DNA of 64,000 bases from Phoronis australis (lineage: Eukaryota; Phoronida; Phoronidae). The translations under genes and the position numbers were made by a program. Where the stretch lies: NCBI GenBank assembly GCA_002633005.1, contig NMRA01000589.1:30641-94640 (forward strand). Direction: 5' to 3'. Shown here piece after piece: positions 22,299 through 35,393 of this stretch (position 1 is the first letter of the stretch; each line of letters begins with the position of its first letter). The notes beneath the pieces were generated by a model that saw only the letters and a program-made list of their open reading frames with translations, was not told the origin of the DNA and searched no databases.

Positions 22299-25200
22299 AT
22301 GCTTATGAGAAACACTCTGGCTATCCTTTTAGTGACAGTCTTGGTCGTTGACGTGGGTGCAGACGCATATGAGAAGCAAAAAAAGCTACAGGCCAGGTAA
22401 ACAAAAACCATTTTTTTTCAGTCAAATCCCTGTCAGTCTAAGTATAGGAGAGTTTCATAGCGCAAGCTTTCGATGCTGATAACTAAGTAGCTATTATCAG
22501 TCACATTTGTACAGATTGTCAGCCTGTTTATGTATCTGAGTAAATGAGTAATCTTTTGCTGCTGTCGTGGTAGCTCCTAATTCAGTAAATAGTACCAGAG
22601 TTTATGTTCCACAAGATTATTGGAAAGGTTTTAGCATTAGAGTTAGTACATTGAGTATGATAACTTGTAGAAAACCTAATAATCAGACCAAATCACATAA
22701 CTGTCATTTCTCGTAATCTGGAAACATACATACAAACTATGGTGACCGGATATACTTTTTGGGAAGTCGTTTGCTTCACTGTGCTGTCGACCTCAGATTC
22801 GAAGTGCGATCACACGTGATATTCTGTCGTTAATATCCTTGTCAGTCAGTCGTTTGTCGAATGACTGCGAGCGCATGTGCACATTTATCATAAACGGGAG
22901 GGAGATTAGAAACTGTGTGGTGACTACAAAGTTTTAAAATTTCCTTAGCGCGTGGTTTAAAAAAATCAATCTTAAATTTTGTGATTTTTTCTGGAAGTTC
23001 CCTCACAGGGGAAAGTGAATAACTATATAGTACGCGTTGCGAGATGGTATCTCGTCACGAGTTGTTTAAACGGTATTTTTGACGAGCCTTCGCGACACAA
23101 ACTCCACAGCACCGCCACCTAGATTACAAGCTGTGCTGTCGTGGAAAGGGGATAATGAACAAGTACATATATGTACCCATGCGCTCAGCGGAGTTCAGTT
23201 GACCTTGAGTTTGACCTTTCATCCATAAAATAATACTAAAAACGGACTCACCGTCCCAGAAATCGTTAGAAACGGAACAATACTGGATCCTACAAGTCAT
23301 TATGTCAAGAAGACGGAATTGGGCGAAACTGAAGATGATCGTTTGGAAGGCACAAATTTGTATGCAAGTTTTGAATTCCATTCTTTATCGTGCCATATAT
23401 CTTTAAAATTTTAAAAGAAGGTCAACTGTGATGATCTTACAGATGAATCAAGAACCACGACCCTTAAAAATGTCCACATTTGCCAAACTTCGGAACATCA
23501 AATCTCAAAAAATGGCTGACTGTATTCTCACGAAGCCTTCAGAAACTACCCTTTATGTAATGTTCCCCAACAAACTCATAGGCATTGTTTTTAAAATGTT
23601 CCACTTTTGCTTGTCGATCTATAAAAATATGACATTTACGAAAAAAAAACGCAAAGGTAGCATCATACGAAAACGAAATGGTGAGGTAGAAAAATGTAAC
23701 AGGGGTTTTGAGATTTCATCTTCAAAATTTATGTCAAACAAAAGTTGATCACTTTACTGATTCCATGTTTTGTCATGGATAAACCTAAAGAGACTGGGTC
23801 ACATGTACTAAAAAGACATGGTCACATGACAACGATAATTACGGATTGGTATAAAGTCAAACTTCAAATTACACATATGCTTTCTACTTTCAGAAAATAA
23901 ACATTTTTTAATAAGTTAAAAACTGCAGTTTTGTAGATATCTTGTTGATTAGCTGATCTCGAGTTATGAGCATTTATTGGTCGAAACATGCAACGTAATA
24001 TCGGGACTACCAATCACAGCACTGGTTATCTTCCATTATGTTTAGTGTGAAAAGTTGTCAGATATTGTTGCCCCATTTTCCCTTTACGTGGTTTATGGTG
24101 TCATAAGGAAGAGCTATCAGAGAAGTGCGGATATGACGCAACGGACTCCCGTGTTGGTGGACGTCACGGTCATCGTGGAGCTAAGCGGAAACTTTTAGTT
24201 GAAATAGCTTTTCTTCGTTTTTGGGATAGGATTCGCGATTGTGATATGCAGTGCTACAAAGTAAGGTTTAATGATGGTTACAATGTGGTCACTTGTCAAA
24301 ACAAAGTAATTTGATTTTAAACACTTTAAAATGATAGAGAATAACGCGTTTATGTTATTTTGATGAGAATTTCAGCCTTTGTGTGCACCATTTATTTTAA
24401 ACTGATAGATCTCAGCAAGAACAGAACGGAATGGTGCGGATTGAGGACATCAATGCCCACCAGTGCACCAGACTGCTCGTCTCGGGTGACCATCCCCTAC
24501 GTGGTAAGAGAATCACAGCATCGACCTCATATAGCGCCAAACACTCACCGAGCAGGGCTCGCATATACAGAACTGCATATGGCAGGAAAAAGGGGTCGTG
24601 GTGTGCAGGCCTGAATGACACCCATCAGTGGCTCAAGTTTGACCTGAATCGAGTTAGAAATGTGGCAGGGATTGTGACCAAAGGGCGTTCACATGAAAAG
24701 TCCGAGTTCGTCACGTCGTACAAGGTAAAATATAGCGAAGACGGCAAATCCTGGTCCTTCATAAGAAACAACCTTGGCGAGCATAAGGTAAATATCGTTT
24801 TGTTTTGGTTCTACCATTACTTACATGTGTTCTTGTTGTAAATTGTTTAGCCTAAAGCACGTCTAACGTCAGTGATTTATTCAAAATAGAAATTAACCTT
24901 TGCTAGACAGTCAAATAACGCAACCATGTATATGCTTAGTAAATGTGTATGTATATCATCGTATATGTATATGTACATGTGTATATGTACGTGTACATAT
25001 ACATGTATATGTATGTATTTATCGTAAACCTCATCAGTCGGTTATTGTTGAATGAACTATAATGAAAAGTAAACATAACTAAAGGTGTAGCAATAGTTAA
25101 AACGTCCGAAAGAAGCAACAACACAGTAGACAACGTCAGCAGATAACATAAAGGAAGAAAACCGGCATACATGTACCGTCTCTTACGTTAGTGTCGCTGC

Positions 25201-26108
25201 AAGAATGCATTAAGACAATATACGCTAATGTAGGATTATACGAAAATGGTTTGCATTCTTTACCCCCGCCCTCCCTGCTTGCTATTTTTTTTAAAGGATA
25301 CTAAACGCTCTTTTGATGATTTCCTCGTTCTGTCACGTTATAATGCAGCATTAGCGACAACCTTCCAAGTTAAAGACAGGAATCATCTAAAAATTCTGGC
25401 TATGTCTCAGATTGGATATTATGGCCCTTGGCGGATGGTTTTTCCCACAGTTGCCGTGTACAGGTCACGCTTGCCCGTTAAGCAGAACGTGAAAGGAGAT
25501 TTTTAAATATTCCTCCAAACGTCTGAGGATTGTCGAGGGTGACGGAGCTTTATTCTGTTTCAGAGAACTAGATGGGAAAGTTGTTTTTTATTATCTCTCA
25601 ATGGGTCAGTATCGGGTTTGGAATCCTTTTTAGCGTAAGCCTAAATTTGTCTTTGAATGACATTTCTCATTTCTTGGCTAATTTTGACTAGTTGGTTAAA
25701 ACCGATTGATAATCCTCGTGGAGTCTTTAAAATGTCGAATAATGTCAGTAGTCTCTCGCCGACATAGTTCTAGTGGGGCGTAGGGGTCGAGGGGGTCGAG
25801 GGGGTTTTGGAACAATCCAAAGAAAACGCATTCACGTAAGGAAATCGAACAAATTTTAATCAGAAGGCTCCAAACAACTGTTAAAAGTTGTTTGAGATAA
25901 CTTCTGCTCAACTTTGTCCATTTTGCTCATCGGATTCTCGACAATGTCACTTGAATATCGTCTGTTACAGATTTTCAAAGGAAACTTCGATTTTGAGACC
26001 ATAAAGGTGAACGCCATTTCACCTCCGATCAAAGCTCGACTCATTGCAATTCATCCGCAGACCTGGCATGGATGGATCTCCATGAGAGCTGATGTGTTGG
26101 GATGCTAG
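22299..26108 (+). CDS. Secreted single-domain F5/8 type C (discoidin) protein
   Basis: Three exons join in frame (22299-22396, 24409-24787, 25971-26108) to give 204 residues. Residues 1-22 form a signal peptide (hydrophobic LAILLVTVLVVDVGA). The rest is one coagulation factor 5/8 type C domain, from Cys52 to the final Cys204, which would form the canonical disulfide. Diagnostic blocks are ITASTSYS, WCAGLNDTHQWLKFDL, VAGIVTKGR, YKVKYSEDGKSW, IFKGN and SPPIKARLIAIHP, with LGC at the end. The family binds cell-surface sugars or phospholipids through loops at one end of a beta barrel. As a small secreted copy with no other domain this is lectin-like in architecture. The exon 2 acceptor is placed at GATAG/AT because it is the one that keeps frame with exon 1; a nearby TCTCAG would not. 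Ligand unknown. Confidence 0.88.
24943..25020. repeat. (GTATAT)n-type microsatellite
   Basis: Alternating purine/pyrimidine tract of TATGTA/TACATG units in intron 2 of the discoidin-domain gene. Confidence 0.8.
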
Positions 26109-27066
26109 TAAGAGAGCCCGGCGTCGTTGTTTCCGAGAAACTGAACCCAGGAACGCATGTGTGTGCGTGTATTTTTGCGATTTAATTGGTCTAACACATT
26201 CGATTGATAAACTGCCTAGCTCACCACAAGGACTAATGAGACTACCTGAGCACCAGGCAACGTTTAATTGTCAATGAATAACACAGCGACCTCCGCCGTT
26301 GCTAAACTTAGCGTCTTTGAACGAACAAACCCATCCAGCATACTTTTCTTATTTGAGAAAGGTCAGTTTCTCATTTCCTTTTTGTTACATACTATTTGTT
26401 CCGCAGTGGTAATAAGCATGACCTGTCTTCGTCACATTTTTAAAACAAAATGAAGAAAATGGAAAGGGTAAGAAAGAAATTTTGATCACTAATTAGTTGT
26501 TATGCTTTATTAAAACGTTATTTCGTCGATGTCGGCAAGAGTGACAGTCTCAGACATTGTGCCTTTTGTATCCTTTGATATATGTCCCCTGGACTATGGA
26601 AACAAGCAACAAATATGCATCAACACAGACAATAGGAGAAATTTCATAGACGTGTTTCACCGACAATGCCCTTACCCTTGTTCGCGCTATGCCGTCAAAC
26701 TTTACTGTTCAAAACATTTACAAAATAGGCTTTCACGAGAAACGGATACAGTAGACCGTGGCTCTGACACGTCAATCAAGCTTTTAAATTTCAGCCAATC
26801 AAATCGCGCGAAACGCTGCGATCGCCCACTATTTTGGGTCACAAAAGCCGAGACGGTTTCGCAATGAGGTTGGGACACTATCAACGATATATACGGAAAA
26901 CGTTAAAGGAAAAGTGCATCCATAGTTGTAGACATCACCCAAGATGTTATGGATACACCAAGTTGGAACTACAGAATCTTTAACGTCACTATCAGCTCAA
27001 AGTTCGACAGGGGAAATACGTTTTGCGAAGAAATAGCGTATTTAAACGCACCTATTCCTGTCACCG
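26109..27066. other. 3' flank of the discoidin gene, no other supported feature
   Basis: Open frames occur (for example 26529-26867) but show no domain, splice context or homologous blocks I recognise. Confidence 0.4.
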
Positions 27067-27069
27067 AAT

Positions 27070-27143
27070 CCAGCGCAGCACTGAAAAAAGTGGGGAGGGG
27101 GGCTATAGCCCCCAGCCCCCTGTGGTACCCCGCCCATGTATTA
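27070..27143. repeat. G-rich short repeat (CAGCGCAGCACTGAAAAAAG family), short form
   Basis: Shares its start (CAGCGCAGCACTGAAAAAAG) and end (CGCCCATGTAT) with 19505-19680, but the middle is about 100 bp shorter. Confidence 0.65.
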
Positions 27144-27760
27144 TAGTTAGAATAACCACACGACTGCTTTTTCCAGTTTCACAGAGCTTTCCCGTTTCAT
27201 ATTCTCAGTTGTGTCCTGTCAATAGACGACAGTGTCATGTCCCAAAGACATGATGAATATAGAGAGACAAATAAGCACTCTGAGTTTTGCGAATATTTAC
27301 GTGATCACAGCATAGTACGTCGGTCATTCTAGACCATCAACGGAACGGCGAGAGTTTGAGCGTTTTTATCGTGTGAATATATGGGCATTAAATTTTAGGA
27401 GGTCCATTCCTTTCTGCATCATACTCATCATGTCCTTGGGACAATACCTACCCGCATTGTCGCCTGTTGACACAGGACACAGGTGTGAACGTATGAAGGA
27501 CTAGTTGTGTAGCTGAAAAAAGCGAAATCCAGTCGTGTGTTTTTGAATGACACTTGTCTGAAAGAGGAGTTTATACCAAATTACGCTAAGTAGTATAATA
27601 TATTTGACTGACCTGAGGTGCACAATGAGCGACTGCAGCAGTGTGCCTATCGACAGTTTTCCACGGAACCAAGTTTTTTGAGAGAAAACCAATTTATCGC
27701 GTGACGTAGCAAAACCACGAAAGCGAAAAGCGAGTGTTTTGCGAGTATGCTAACCTGGGT

Positions 27761-27889
27761 GGAGTTCAGTAGCTGTCTCGCGACTTGAGAAAAATCTAGC
27801 CAAAACCACGTGTTCTCATAAAATGCGTGGGAATAACTCACGTAATCTCGCGAAATCTTGCTTTTTAGCGAGGTCCAAGCACAGTAACA
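27761..27889. mobile_element. MITE, CTAGGACCT/GCGAGGTCC family
   Basis: The core CCACGTGTTCTCATAAAATG, then TCTCGCGAAATCTTGCTTTT and AGCGAGGTCC match the element at 37010-37163. The left terminus is diverged. Confidence 0.75.
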
Positions 27890-28221
27890 ATTTTACGGAA
27901 ATCGCCGGAATATCACGAGTAATATCCAGTTCTTCTCAATTTTTTTCTCCGCAAGCGAACTAACTCGAAATTCAATTCCCGACTCCGGAATTTCAAACTT
28001 TTGGAGGAATCGTTCCCCGTCACATACGCTGGTTTTATGACACACGGAAGCGGCATACTTGGAACACACTTGGTCCAGTTTATACCATTTTGTAAAAGGT
28101 CGATTGAAAAAACTTTCGCGTTTCTCTGCGCGAAGCACAGTAACGGCAACATACAGCATCCGACGACGAAATGCACGGTAGCCAAGTAAATGATGAAATG
28201 CATTTTCACTAAAAAGATAGT

Positions 28222-28577
28222 TCACACCTACCGTTGAAAGTACTTCCAAACACAAAGTTTTCAAACTGGAAGTGGTTTTGCGTCAGATGGTTGCGATCTT
28301 CACCACCAAGCGATTTTATTTTTACTACAACTTCGTCAGTTTCGTCGTCCGCTTTAAGGAGGACACCTAAATCGCCAATGCACGGTTTTGTGTAATCGGT
28401 AAACCAACCCGTAAGAGCTAAGTATTGGCTTGGTTTTGTGTAACTGCTGGTTGTAACTAGTGTTTCAGACGAGCGAGAGTTGGTTTGCTTAGCAGGTGAA
28501 TTATCTCGCGATTCTGTACTGTCCATTTTCTGCTCAGTTGAATATTGACGTCGATGATAACGGCACTGGAAGTCCAT
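28222..28577 (-). CDS. Candidate first coding exon of an unrecognised gene
   Basis: The frame opens at 28577 and reaches a plausible donor (AACG/GTAGGTG) near 28222. The translation has a Ser/Thr/Lys-rich start and an ordered-looking acidic part (YLALTGWFTDYTKPCIGDLG, then VVVKIKSLGGEDR). A second ATG 17 codons in is an alternative start. I do not recognise the family and found no convincing downstream exon on the minus strand toward 26 kb. It could be a chance frame. Confidence 0.3.
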
Positions 28578-28988
28578 GATGGTATATGTAGGCCCAGAGG
28601 TTCCTGAAACAACTTAACCACAATGCGTCTCGACTTTCACCTTCTTCTGGTGCGTTCACGTTCTCGATATTCAGGACGATCTATCGGACTGTTGTGTACC
28701 TACTGTGTTCACGGAACGCGCGTGCCCAGGGCTCGTATAACTCGTCTTATGTGCCTACAAAAATGAACCCCTCCCACGACACCCGCTTTCTTTGTGACTT
28801 GAGGTGCCGACAATACTAAAACTATAGGTTGGCCCGGTTTGTTATCAGCTGATAACCTTTCTCGAGCACTTTAATGGCAGCTAAACATCTTTCATGTTCA
28901 ACAAAAAGCATTTTTAGAAAAAGAGCATGACAGAGGTAATTCGAGAAGTACAGGTAATTTGAATTTAAGTCGGCTTGCAAACCCCAAA

Positions 28989-29035
28989 TACCGGTGGTGG
29001 TGGTGGTGGTGTGTGTGTGTGTGGGGGGGGGGTGT
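28989..29035. repeat. GGT/GT/poly-G microsatellite
   Basis: Consecutive (GGT)n, (GT)n and G tracts. Confidence 0.85.
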
Positions 29036-29173
29036 TTGCATTCGCATCCGTACGGGCTTGCGATTAAGTCTCTTTTTCGCGTTCTCGTACGCTACTTTAA
29101 CTTTTTCCTGTTACTAAGAAACTGAATTTTCTTTGTGTAAAATAATATATTTCACACAAACATTTTGAAATGC

Positions 29174-32100
29174 TTAAGAATCTATGCTGAAGTGAAGTTC
29201 TAAACAGGCCAACATCTTTCCAGAGGACTTGTCCTTCAATTTCCCAGTTACGTCGTAGTCGCCCTACAATGTCATGAACAAATAGTTTCAGTAGTTGAGT
29301 CCCTTGCTCGGGTCTACAATATCTAGGACGTGGAAACGATTCCACGGTAGCCTCTCTAAAAACTTGGCCCGTGTCGTACCAAATAAAAGGTTTTACTACC
29401 GTTAGTAGCATTCCTGAAAGCCACAAGAGCAGCCGGGAGAGGTTGGTGCAAGACGTTATATATATTGCGGTGAACTGGCCTGCAGTTGGAATCCCCATTC
29501 CCAGACCTGCTAACACCGAACTTGCGGTAATGTAAACCTGTGCCCGTAAACCTAACACGCACGCAGGAAATGTTCCACACTCGGGACCAAACTCCAGTTC
29601 CGGTGTCTGGACGAATAACCTGGCGGGACCCTGGGATTGGAGTTTAGTCACTGAATATGGAGCATTTTTGTTGCGATTGAAGTTCATTAAGTGGCGACGT
29701 CAGGTAGGGGTTTGAGCTGGAATGCGCCTATGGAATCGTTACCACGTCATGACAGATAAAAGTAATTAACAAAATGGGGTGATGTGAGAGAGCATGTCCG
29801 CCAACTTATGCTTTAAAGCTATTTGCCCACAAGACCGTCAAAGACGTACGTATCTAGGCAGTAAGCCCCTTTGCGGGTATCATGGACATCTCAGCATTGG
29901 CTAGGCCTATGAATGAAACATATGTTCCTTCAGAGAGTGAGACTTAGATATTTCATGCAATTGTTTCAGTTCTGTCAATGATCAACCCTATCAGATGGTA
30001 AGCCTTGAGTTAGCGTGCTGGGAATCAGAATGTGAATTCCAATTTATCGAGCGATCTCTGCCGTCCATTTAGAAAACAGCTCGGATCATCTGTATCGGCC
30101 GTCTGAAAAAGCACCTGTGAACGCTCGGCGGTATCTGATCTGCCGTGTTATCGTCCGCCCACCAAAATTAGACGTCAGATATGCCTTGGATTGAGTTCTT
30201 ACCGTGAGAAGACTACATTCAGGTGACGTAGTTCTGGTTAAGCCATATTCGTCCATGGTGATTGCTTGCATGTTTGACCACAATATTGCCTTTTTGTAAA
30301 TTAATGCTACGTGAGACGATAATTAGGACAACATTGTTTCGGGGTTGTCTGATTTCTGATCAGATGTCCTGCCCGCATTACAACGTATTCCCGTCTAGAC
30401 CGTATTCCAGACGACGCCGGATTTCAGAGAATACCAACAATTCAGAGCTGGATTAATGTTACTTTTGATGGGCTCGTACTTTTGTACGATAACACGTTTG
30501 TTGAGAAACCATAATACCGATGTTTTCGCAAACCAATCAACGTTACTTTGAACACGCCTTACGTTAAAAAACAAAACTTTTGCTGTGCAAATCAGGGGCT
30601 GATCCAGGATTTTGAGTTGGGGGGGGGGGGGGGGGGGGNGGGCAAGGCAGAGTATTAGCCAGGATTTTGAAATTTGCACACCCAGAACTGCCAAGTGGAA
30701 TCTGGGAGAATTTTAGGGGGGCCATGGCAACCTTGGTCCCCTCTAAATCCGCCACTGCACTTCCAACCGATATGAAATTGGTCTCTGTTTCTTCGAATTA
30801 TAATTTTAGAGGCAATTTCACACCAGGTGAAGTGCAGAGCATGACATCTACACTCTTTCACAGTGCTACGAAATGTAGCACTGCGGAATGTTGTGTAACA
30901 TGGCTTCTCATGAAACTAACGTCATAACATTCAGTCGTTCCCATTGGTTGAAATCTGGGAAACCCCTTTCAGTTTTCTGTTACGTAGTATGGCGACCGCC
31001 TTTGGCAACGGGCAGTGATCGAAGTAAACAAAATCAAGGAAACCCCGATCCAGTGGCTTAAGCCCAAAGACGTTCAGTGTATAGAAGGCGTGTGCAGGTG
31101 GTGGCGATGTGATCGGTAAACTTCCGACCAAGCATGCGCATTGATGCCCACACACACACGAAATTCCATGTGCCGTTCATCATCGTTGTTTGCACAGGGC
31201 CACTTTTCAGTACAGGCGGCGCTGTGTCAGAGGGTACATGACACCAAGCTTCACAGGACAGTTTGTTCTCTTCAAACACCGGAAACCACTTCGTATTTCA
31301 TTTAGGAACTAGCTACAGGAGAAAGATGTGATAACCCAAACTTAGTCAACTCATTTGATGGAGTCCGGGTCGAGAACACTTATACATTAAACATGAATTG
31401 CAAAACTGTGCTTTTTCAACATGGTATCAATTGTTTTTAAAATAAAAAAGAACGATTTTTGAATTTCTTGTGGTATACCTACAAAATGGTGATAAATTTC
31501 ACAGTTTCTGAACTTCGACACTTTGTAAAAATGAAATACATAAGGGGCCGTAATTTATACAAAATGTTGCAATTTTACTAATGATATGGTAGTATCTTTC
31601 ATTTGATGCGAATCGTCTTTGTTCTAAACGGGGGAAAAGGTATGTCAACTTCAAATAGCTCTGTAACCAACTTTCTACAGAGAGAAACGGAGACGGGAAG
31701 GGAGGAAGAGAGTGCGGGGATTGGATTTCGGACTGGACATGTTATCTCATCCCACTTACGTCTGTGAGCCAGTCGAGGTACCAGGGAATATCCGAGAGCT
31801 TGAACATCTGCTTATCCATTTTTATTTTGGATTTTGAGAATGGACAGGTGCATGCAATATTATGCGCTATCAGCTCTTTTGGACATCCTTTGGTCTTGTA
31901 TTTCTCTGTGATTTTGCATGGATCATACGTGCTGCAAGAAAAGATGGCAAATAGTTATTTTTGGATAGACCAGTGTCAAGCGACAACTGAATTACACTAC
32001 TAGTTTTGATTAGATGCTGTAATTAAACGCTTTTAAAATTTATCTGTAAGAATGTCCGAAATATTGAATAACGAGAGAACGGTCTAGAAAACTGGCAACC

Positions 32101-33211
32101 ACGACTGCTCAGGCACCAGTTACCTGCTGTGCCGGGTGGGTATTTTTTGGAATAAACTGAGTTTACTACGTTCTGTAGGGCAATTTGTAATGACATGGCG
32201 TCCCTGACTTAAGATCAACGAACTTTGCTTTCAATGTAAAAAGCCACGAATTTGGACAACAATAGACCATTTCACTAGTTTCTGTTCTCATTCCCTTGTG
32301 ACAGGAAATAGCAATGAGGCCATTAAGTGCTTTGTTTGCAAACGTACAAACCGTGGTCAGTAAAAAAGTGTATGCATCATTTTGATGAACGTTTTACAAA
32401 TTTGGGATAGGTCACATGTTAGATAACCAATTTTGTTACCAACGATTCCATGTGGCGATTTTTATTAACCGAAAAGTTCTGGTACGTCTGCTAAACCCTG
32501 CACGTGGCGCAAATTCGCGGCCAAGGCTTGCGAATCAGCCAGTCATGGGAAATAAATTAAACGACAGTGCCACAATGATCAGGGTGAAAATTTCACTTTT
32601 CGATTTGACTAAACAGGCCTACTTGAAACCATTCTTTTCTCGTTCAGAGACCGTTGCCGTCAGAGTATACATACCAAGAGCCATATCCAGCTATACAGGG
32701 AATTTTCATCGGTTTCAGCCATCGTCTATGTTTGTAGATTTTCAGGTCAACGTCGTATTTGCTGTTCATGTCCTGCGTGACATCAACGTCAATGCTTCCT
32801 TCCAGATTTCCCGGAATTTTTATCACCCCAGGACTGATGGTCAGCGAGTTGAATTTGACCGGTCGTTTTGGATCAGGGTCTACAAACGTTTCATAGCAGA
32901 ATCTGTCATTAGTCTCCCCGCAACCGCAAGCACATTACAACGATAGCCCGACTCACTATTTTAGGCAATGCAGAATCGAAACCAGTTTGAGATCTTTTAA
33001 GTGTTTGACCATCTTCTCACTAATTACTCAAAGTGTAAGTGACGAACACTACATTCGCTTTGAAAACAATTGCTTAGGTATATGTGTATTTGCAGCGGCA
33101 ATATTTTTTTTTGTTTTTATTAAACTTACTGCAGTCTTTCCACTGGAGCGTCTTGAACTTTGCCGCAAGTGCGACTGAAGCCAGAAGTGACAAAATCAAT
33201 ACACTTCTCAT
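29174..33211 (-). CDS. GM2A-like: GM2-activator-like ML-domain lipid-binding protein 1 (182 aa)
   Basis: Four exons on the minus strand: 33130-33211, 32675-32879, 31760-31931 and 29174-29263. Phases are 1, 2, 0 and all junctions are GT/AG. Exon 1 encodes a signal peptide (MRSVLILSLLASVALA) then FKTLQWKDC. Exon 2 has ISPGVIKIPGNLEGS and ends in GSC. Exon 3 has YDPCKITEKY, GCPKEL and ACTCPFSKS. Exon 4 starts GDYDVTGKLKDKS and ends in MLACLELHFS. The eight cysteines match GM2 activator (WxxC, IPC, GSC, PC, GC, CxC, C-terminal C). In vertebrates GM2A extracts gangliosides in the lysosome for hexosaminidase A. Invertebrate paralogues are probably secreted or lysosomal lipid carriers of unknown ligand. 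Intron 3 is 2.5 kb and carries a poly-G/n run and a transposon remnant. Confidence 0.92.
30585..30760. mobile_element. Short non-autonomous element with GGATCCAGGATTTT / AATCCGCCACTG ends
   Basis: It starts with GGGGCTGATCCAGGATTTTG and ends with CTCTAAATCCGCCACTGCAC, an inverted pair. A poly-G run with one n lies inside. Related ends occur at 41302-41440 and 63870-63912. It sits in intron 3 of GM2A-like 1. Confidence 0.6.
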
Positions 33212-33293
33212 GGTTGGCGGTAGGCACGAGACAGTTAGCTACCCTCAGACGGCGATTGTGGCAGCAATGTTGAGGGGCAATCGAGGGCATGTC

Positions 33294-33299
33294 TTATAC
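33294..33299 (-). promoter_or_regulatory. Possible TATA box of GM2A-like 1
   Basis: On the minus strand this reads TATAAG, 85 bp upstream of the ATG at 33211. Confidence 0.4.
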
Positions 33300-33675
33300 A
33301 GCTTTTGGAGTGATAGGACTGTAATCATTCGTGTGAAGTGCAGCATGTAGCTGGTAACCTGATCCAGGTCACATACCCACATTTGATGGCAACAAGGCAG
33401 AACTTGGTTGGGAAATGAGGAATTTGATTTCCAGAGAGGACGCATGGTTCTTTCCGGCGTGTATGTATACAAGTGCATCTCGATGGCGAACATTACAAAG
33501 CGATGTCTCGTCAGTACAGGATAACCGTTTAAACATTCACTCGTCATCATCGACCACCAGCCAAAATGAGCTTAGCTGATGCCAGTTTTGCCAGCTATTG
33601 ACTGCAGGATGGTTTCAGTTATACTGATGGTGAGGATTTTGACGGTGATGGCAACGTTGGTGATTATCGCTCTGA

Positions 33676-33708
<33 letters not shown>

Positions 33709-33780
33709 TGCTGATACTACTACTGCTGTTACTGCTGGTGCTGGTGCTGCTGCTTCTACTGCTGCTGCTGCTGCGGTCGA
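33676..33780. repeat. (CTG)n-type interrupted trinucleotide microsatellite
   Basis: GCTGCT-rich tract with TAC/TGG interruptions. It creates long spurious Leu and Ser frames on the two strands. Confidence 0.95.
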
Positions 33781-33864
33781 TGACGATGACAAGAAAGGCG
33801 ATAATGGTCACGGAGAAGATAATGATGACAGAAATGCCTGTCGGAAATGGTGGTACTACCGATA

Positions 33865-33882
33865 ATGATGATGATGATTATA

Positions 33883-33966
<84 letters not shown>

Positions 33967-33995
33967 ATGATGATAATGTTGTTGGTGATGATGAT
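33865..33995. repeat. (GAT)n trinucleotide microsatellite
   Basis: About 30 uninterrupted GAT/ATG units, then a decayed continuation. All three frames stay open (poly-Asp, poly-Met; poly-His opposite), so these frames are not genes. Confidence 0.95.
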
Positions 33996-35393
33996 GATGT
34001 TGGGGGATGATGAAGATGACGTTGTTGCTAATCATGGCGACAGCAATAGAGTGAGTGATAATCGACCGTGACAACTCATGATCTTGATGATTATGACGGT
34101 AATCGTGGTGGCAGTGAACATGATATCCCGAGTTCCCATCAATGAAAGTTAAAGTGATTTTTTCTACTTCTTTTCAGTGAGATTTCATAAAAAATAACAG
34201 TAAATCAATCTAATTGAGACTTTTTCCAATTATAGCTCTTGTAATACGTAATCACCTTAATTAGATTTAAAACTTGTAATTTTCAAAATAAATTTCTGGT
34301 TTTGCACCACCAAAATGGCTCACCCAGATGAATGGCATATTGTGCTGCATTTTTGTGAATTCCCAGTGAAAAACGCAAAAATATGCAATGCTGCTATTTA
34401 TTATTTTAGTGAACGAAATGAAACTCTTCGCGTTTTAAACTAGTGAAAATAACGGTGGGTGTGACGTCATGTTAATTTAATACCGTCTAGGTAATGACGT
34501 AGCTAGTTAGGGATCCGTAACAGAAATGAGGATATGGATTGGGAGACGGTGACACAAAGAAGCGGGTGCGGCACATAATTAGTGGCGATGGAGAGAGTGG
34601 GCAGCTGGAGGGTGGACGAGCACAACATTGTCGACGACCGATTGAGGCGCGTGGATAGCGCCTTCGGTGGCGACCGGGGTAAGAGGAGGCGGTACCATTA
34701 CTTTCCACTTCCCTGACTTCGATGGGCACGTCACTGCGTCAACGTCATGCTAACAATCTACATTACAAAAACTAGACCACTGAACCAGTTGATGCTTGGT
34801 TTATACGGTGATGACAGTGTAGATTATTAGAATTGTGTATACGGAAGAAGTGATGACGAAAGCAAAATACTGTATTGCTTGAATGTGCTGCTGCTGACGG
34901 GATGAGCGTGTTGATTACGCTGGTCTCTTTTCAAGCCGGGTTTGTTATCCGTACTATGTGACGTGATGAATTATGTTCTTTTGTTTTATAAATGTTGATT
35001 TTGGAATACAATTTATTTATTGAACATTTCAAATGTATTATTTAAAAATACAAACTGAAAAGCAGGTCATAAAACATCAGAAATGTCACTAAGAGGCTTT
35101 TTCGCCATTTTACGTCCCCTCAGATCTCATGCGTAGCCTACCTATTCCTGTCAATGTCTATGTGGAAACCAGCGGATGCTTGGTTTGGTGAACGTCATGA
35201 TGATGGTTTGAAGAATTTCTTTCGCAATACACTTCGAACAGTATCTAAATAATTTTGTTGTAGATGCTACCCTTACTTTCAGACTATGACATTAAAACGT
35301 TTGTCTTCCATTATTATGTTAAACAGTTTATTTTTTACAAATTTCAATGCAAGTTACATTTATGTCTTTTCAATGTTCAATGTCCGGAACCGT
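33996..35393. other. Intergenic between GM2A-like 1 and 2
   Basis: Contains the 3' flank of GM2A-like 2. On its strand an AATAAA occurs at about 35330, some 60 bp after the stop. Nothing else is supported. Confidence 0.5.

Noticed and set aside
24360-24614. 84-codon plus-strand frame over the discoidin exon
   Set aside because: It is a frame-shifted shadow; the other frame carries all F5/8 type C motifs.
26529-26867. 112-codon plus-strand frame with several Cys
   Set aside because: No splice context, signal peptide or recognisable spacing. An opposite-strand frame is also open. Not supported.
29097-29687. 196-codon minus-strand open frame
   Set aside because: It covers GM2A-like 1 exon 4 in the wrong frame and reads through its intron. 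The true frame starts GDYDVTGK after an AG acceptor.
32416-32946. 176-codon plus-strand open frame
   Set aside because: It is the antisense shadow of exon 2 of GM2A-like 1, whose coding strand has the family cysteines and splice sites.
33579-34074. Long poly-Leu, poly-Asp, poly-Met and poly-His frames
   Set aside because: These are products of trinucleotide microsatellites, open in every frame.
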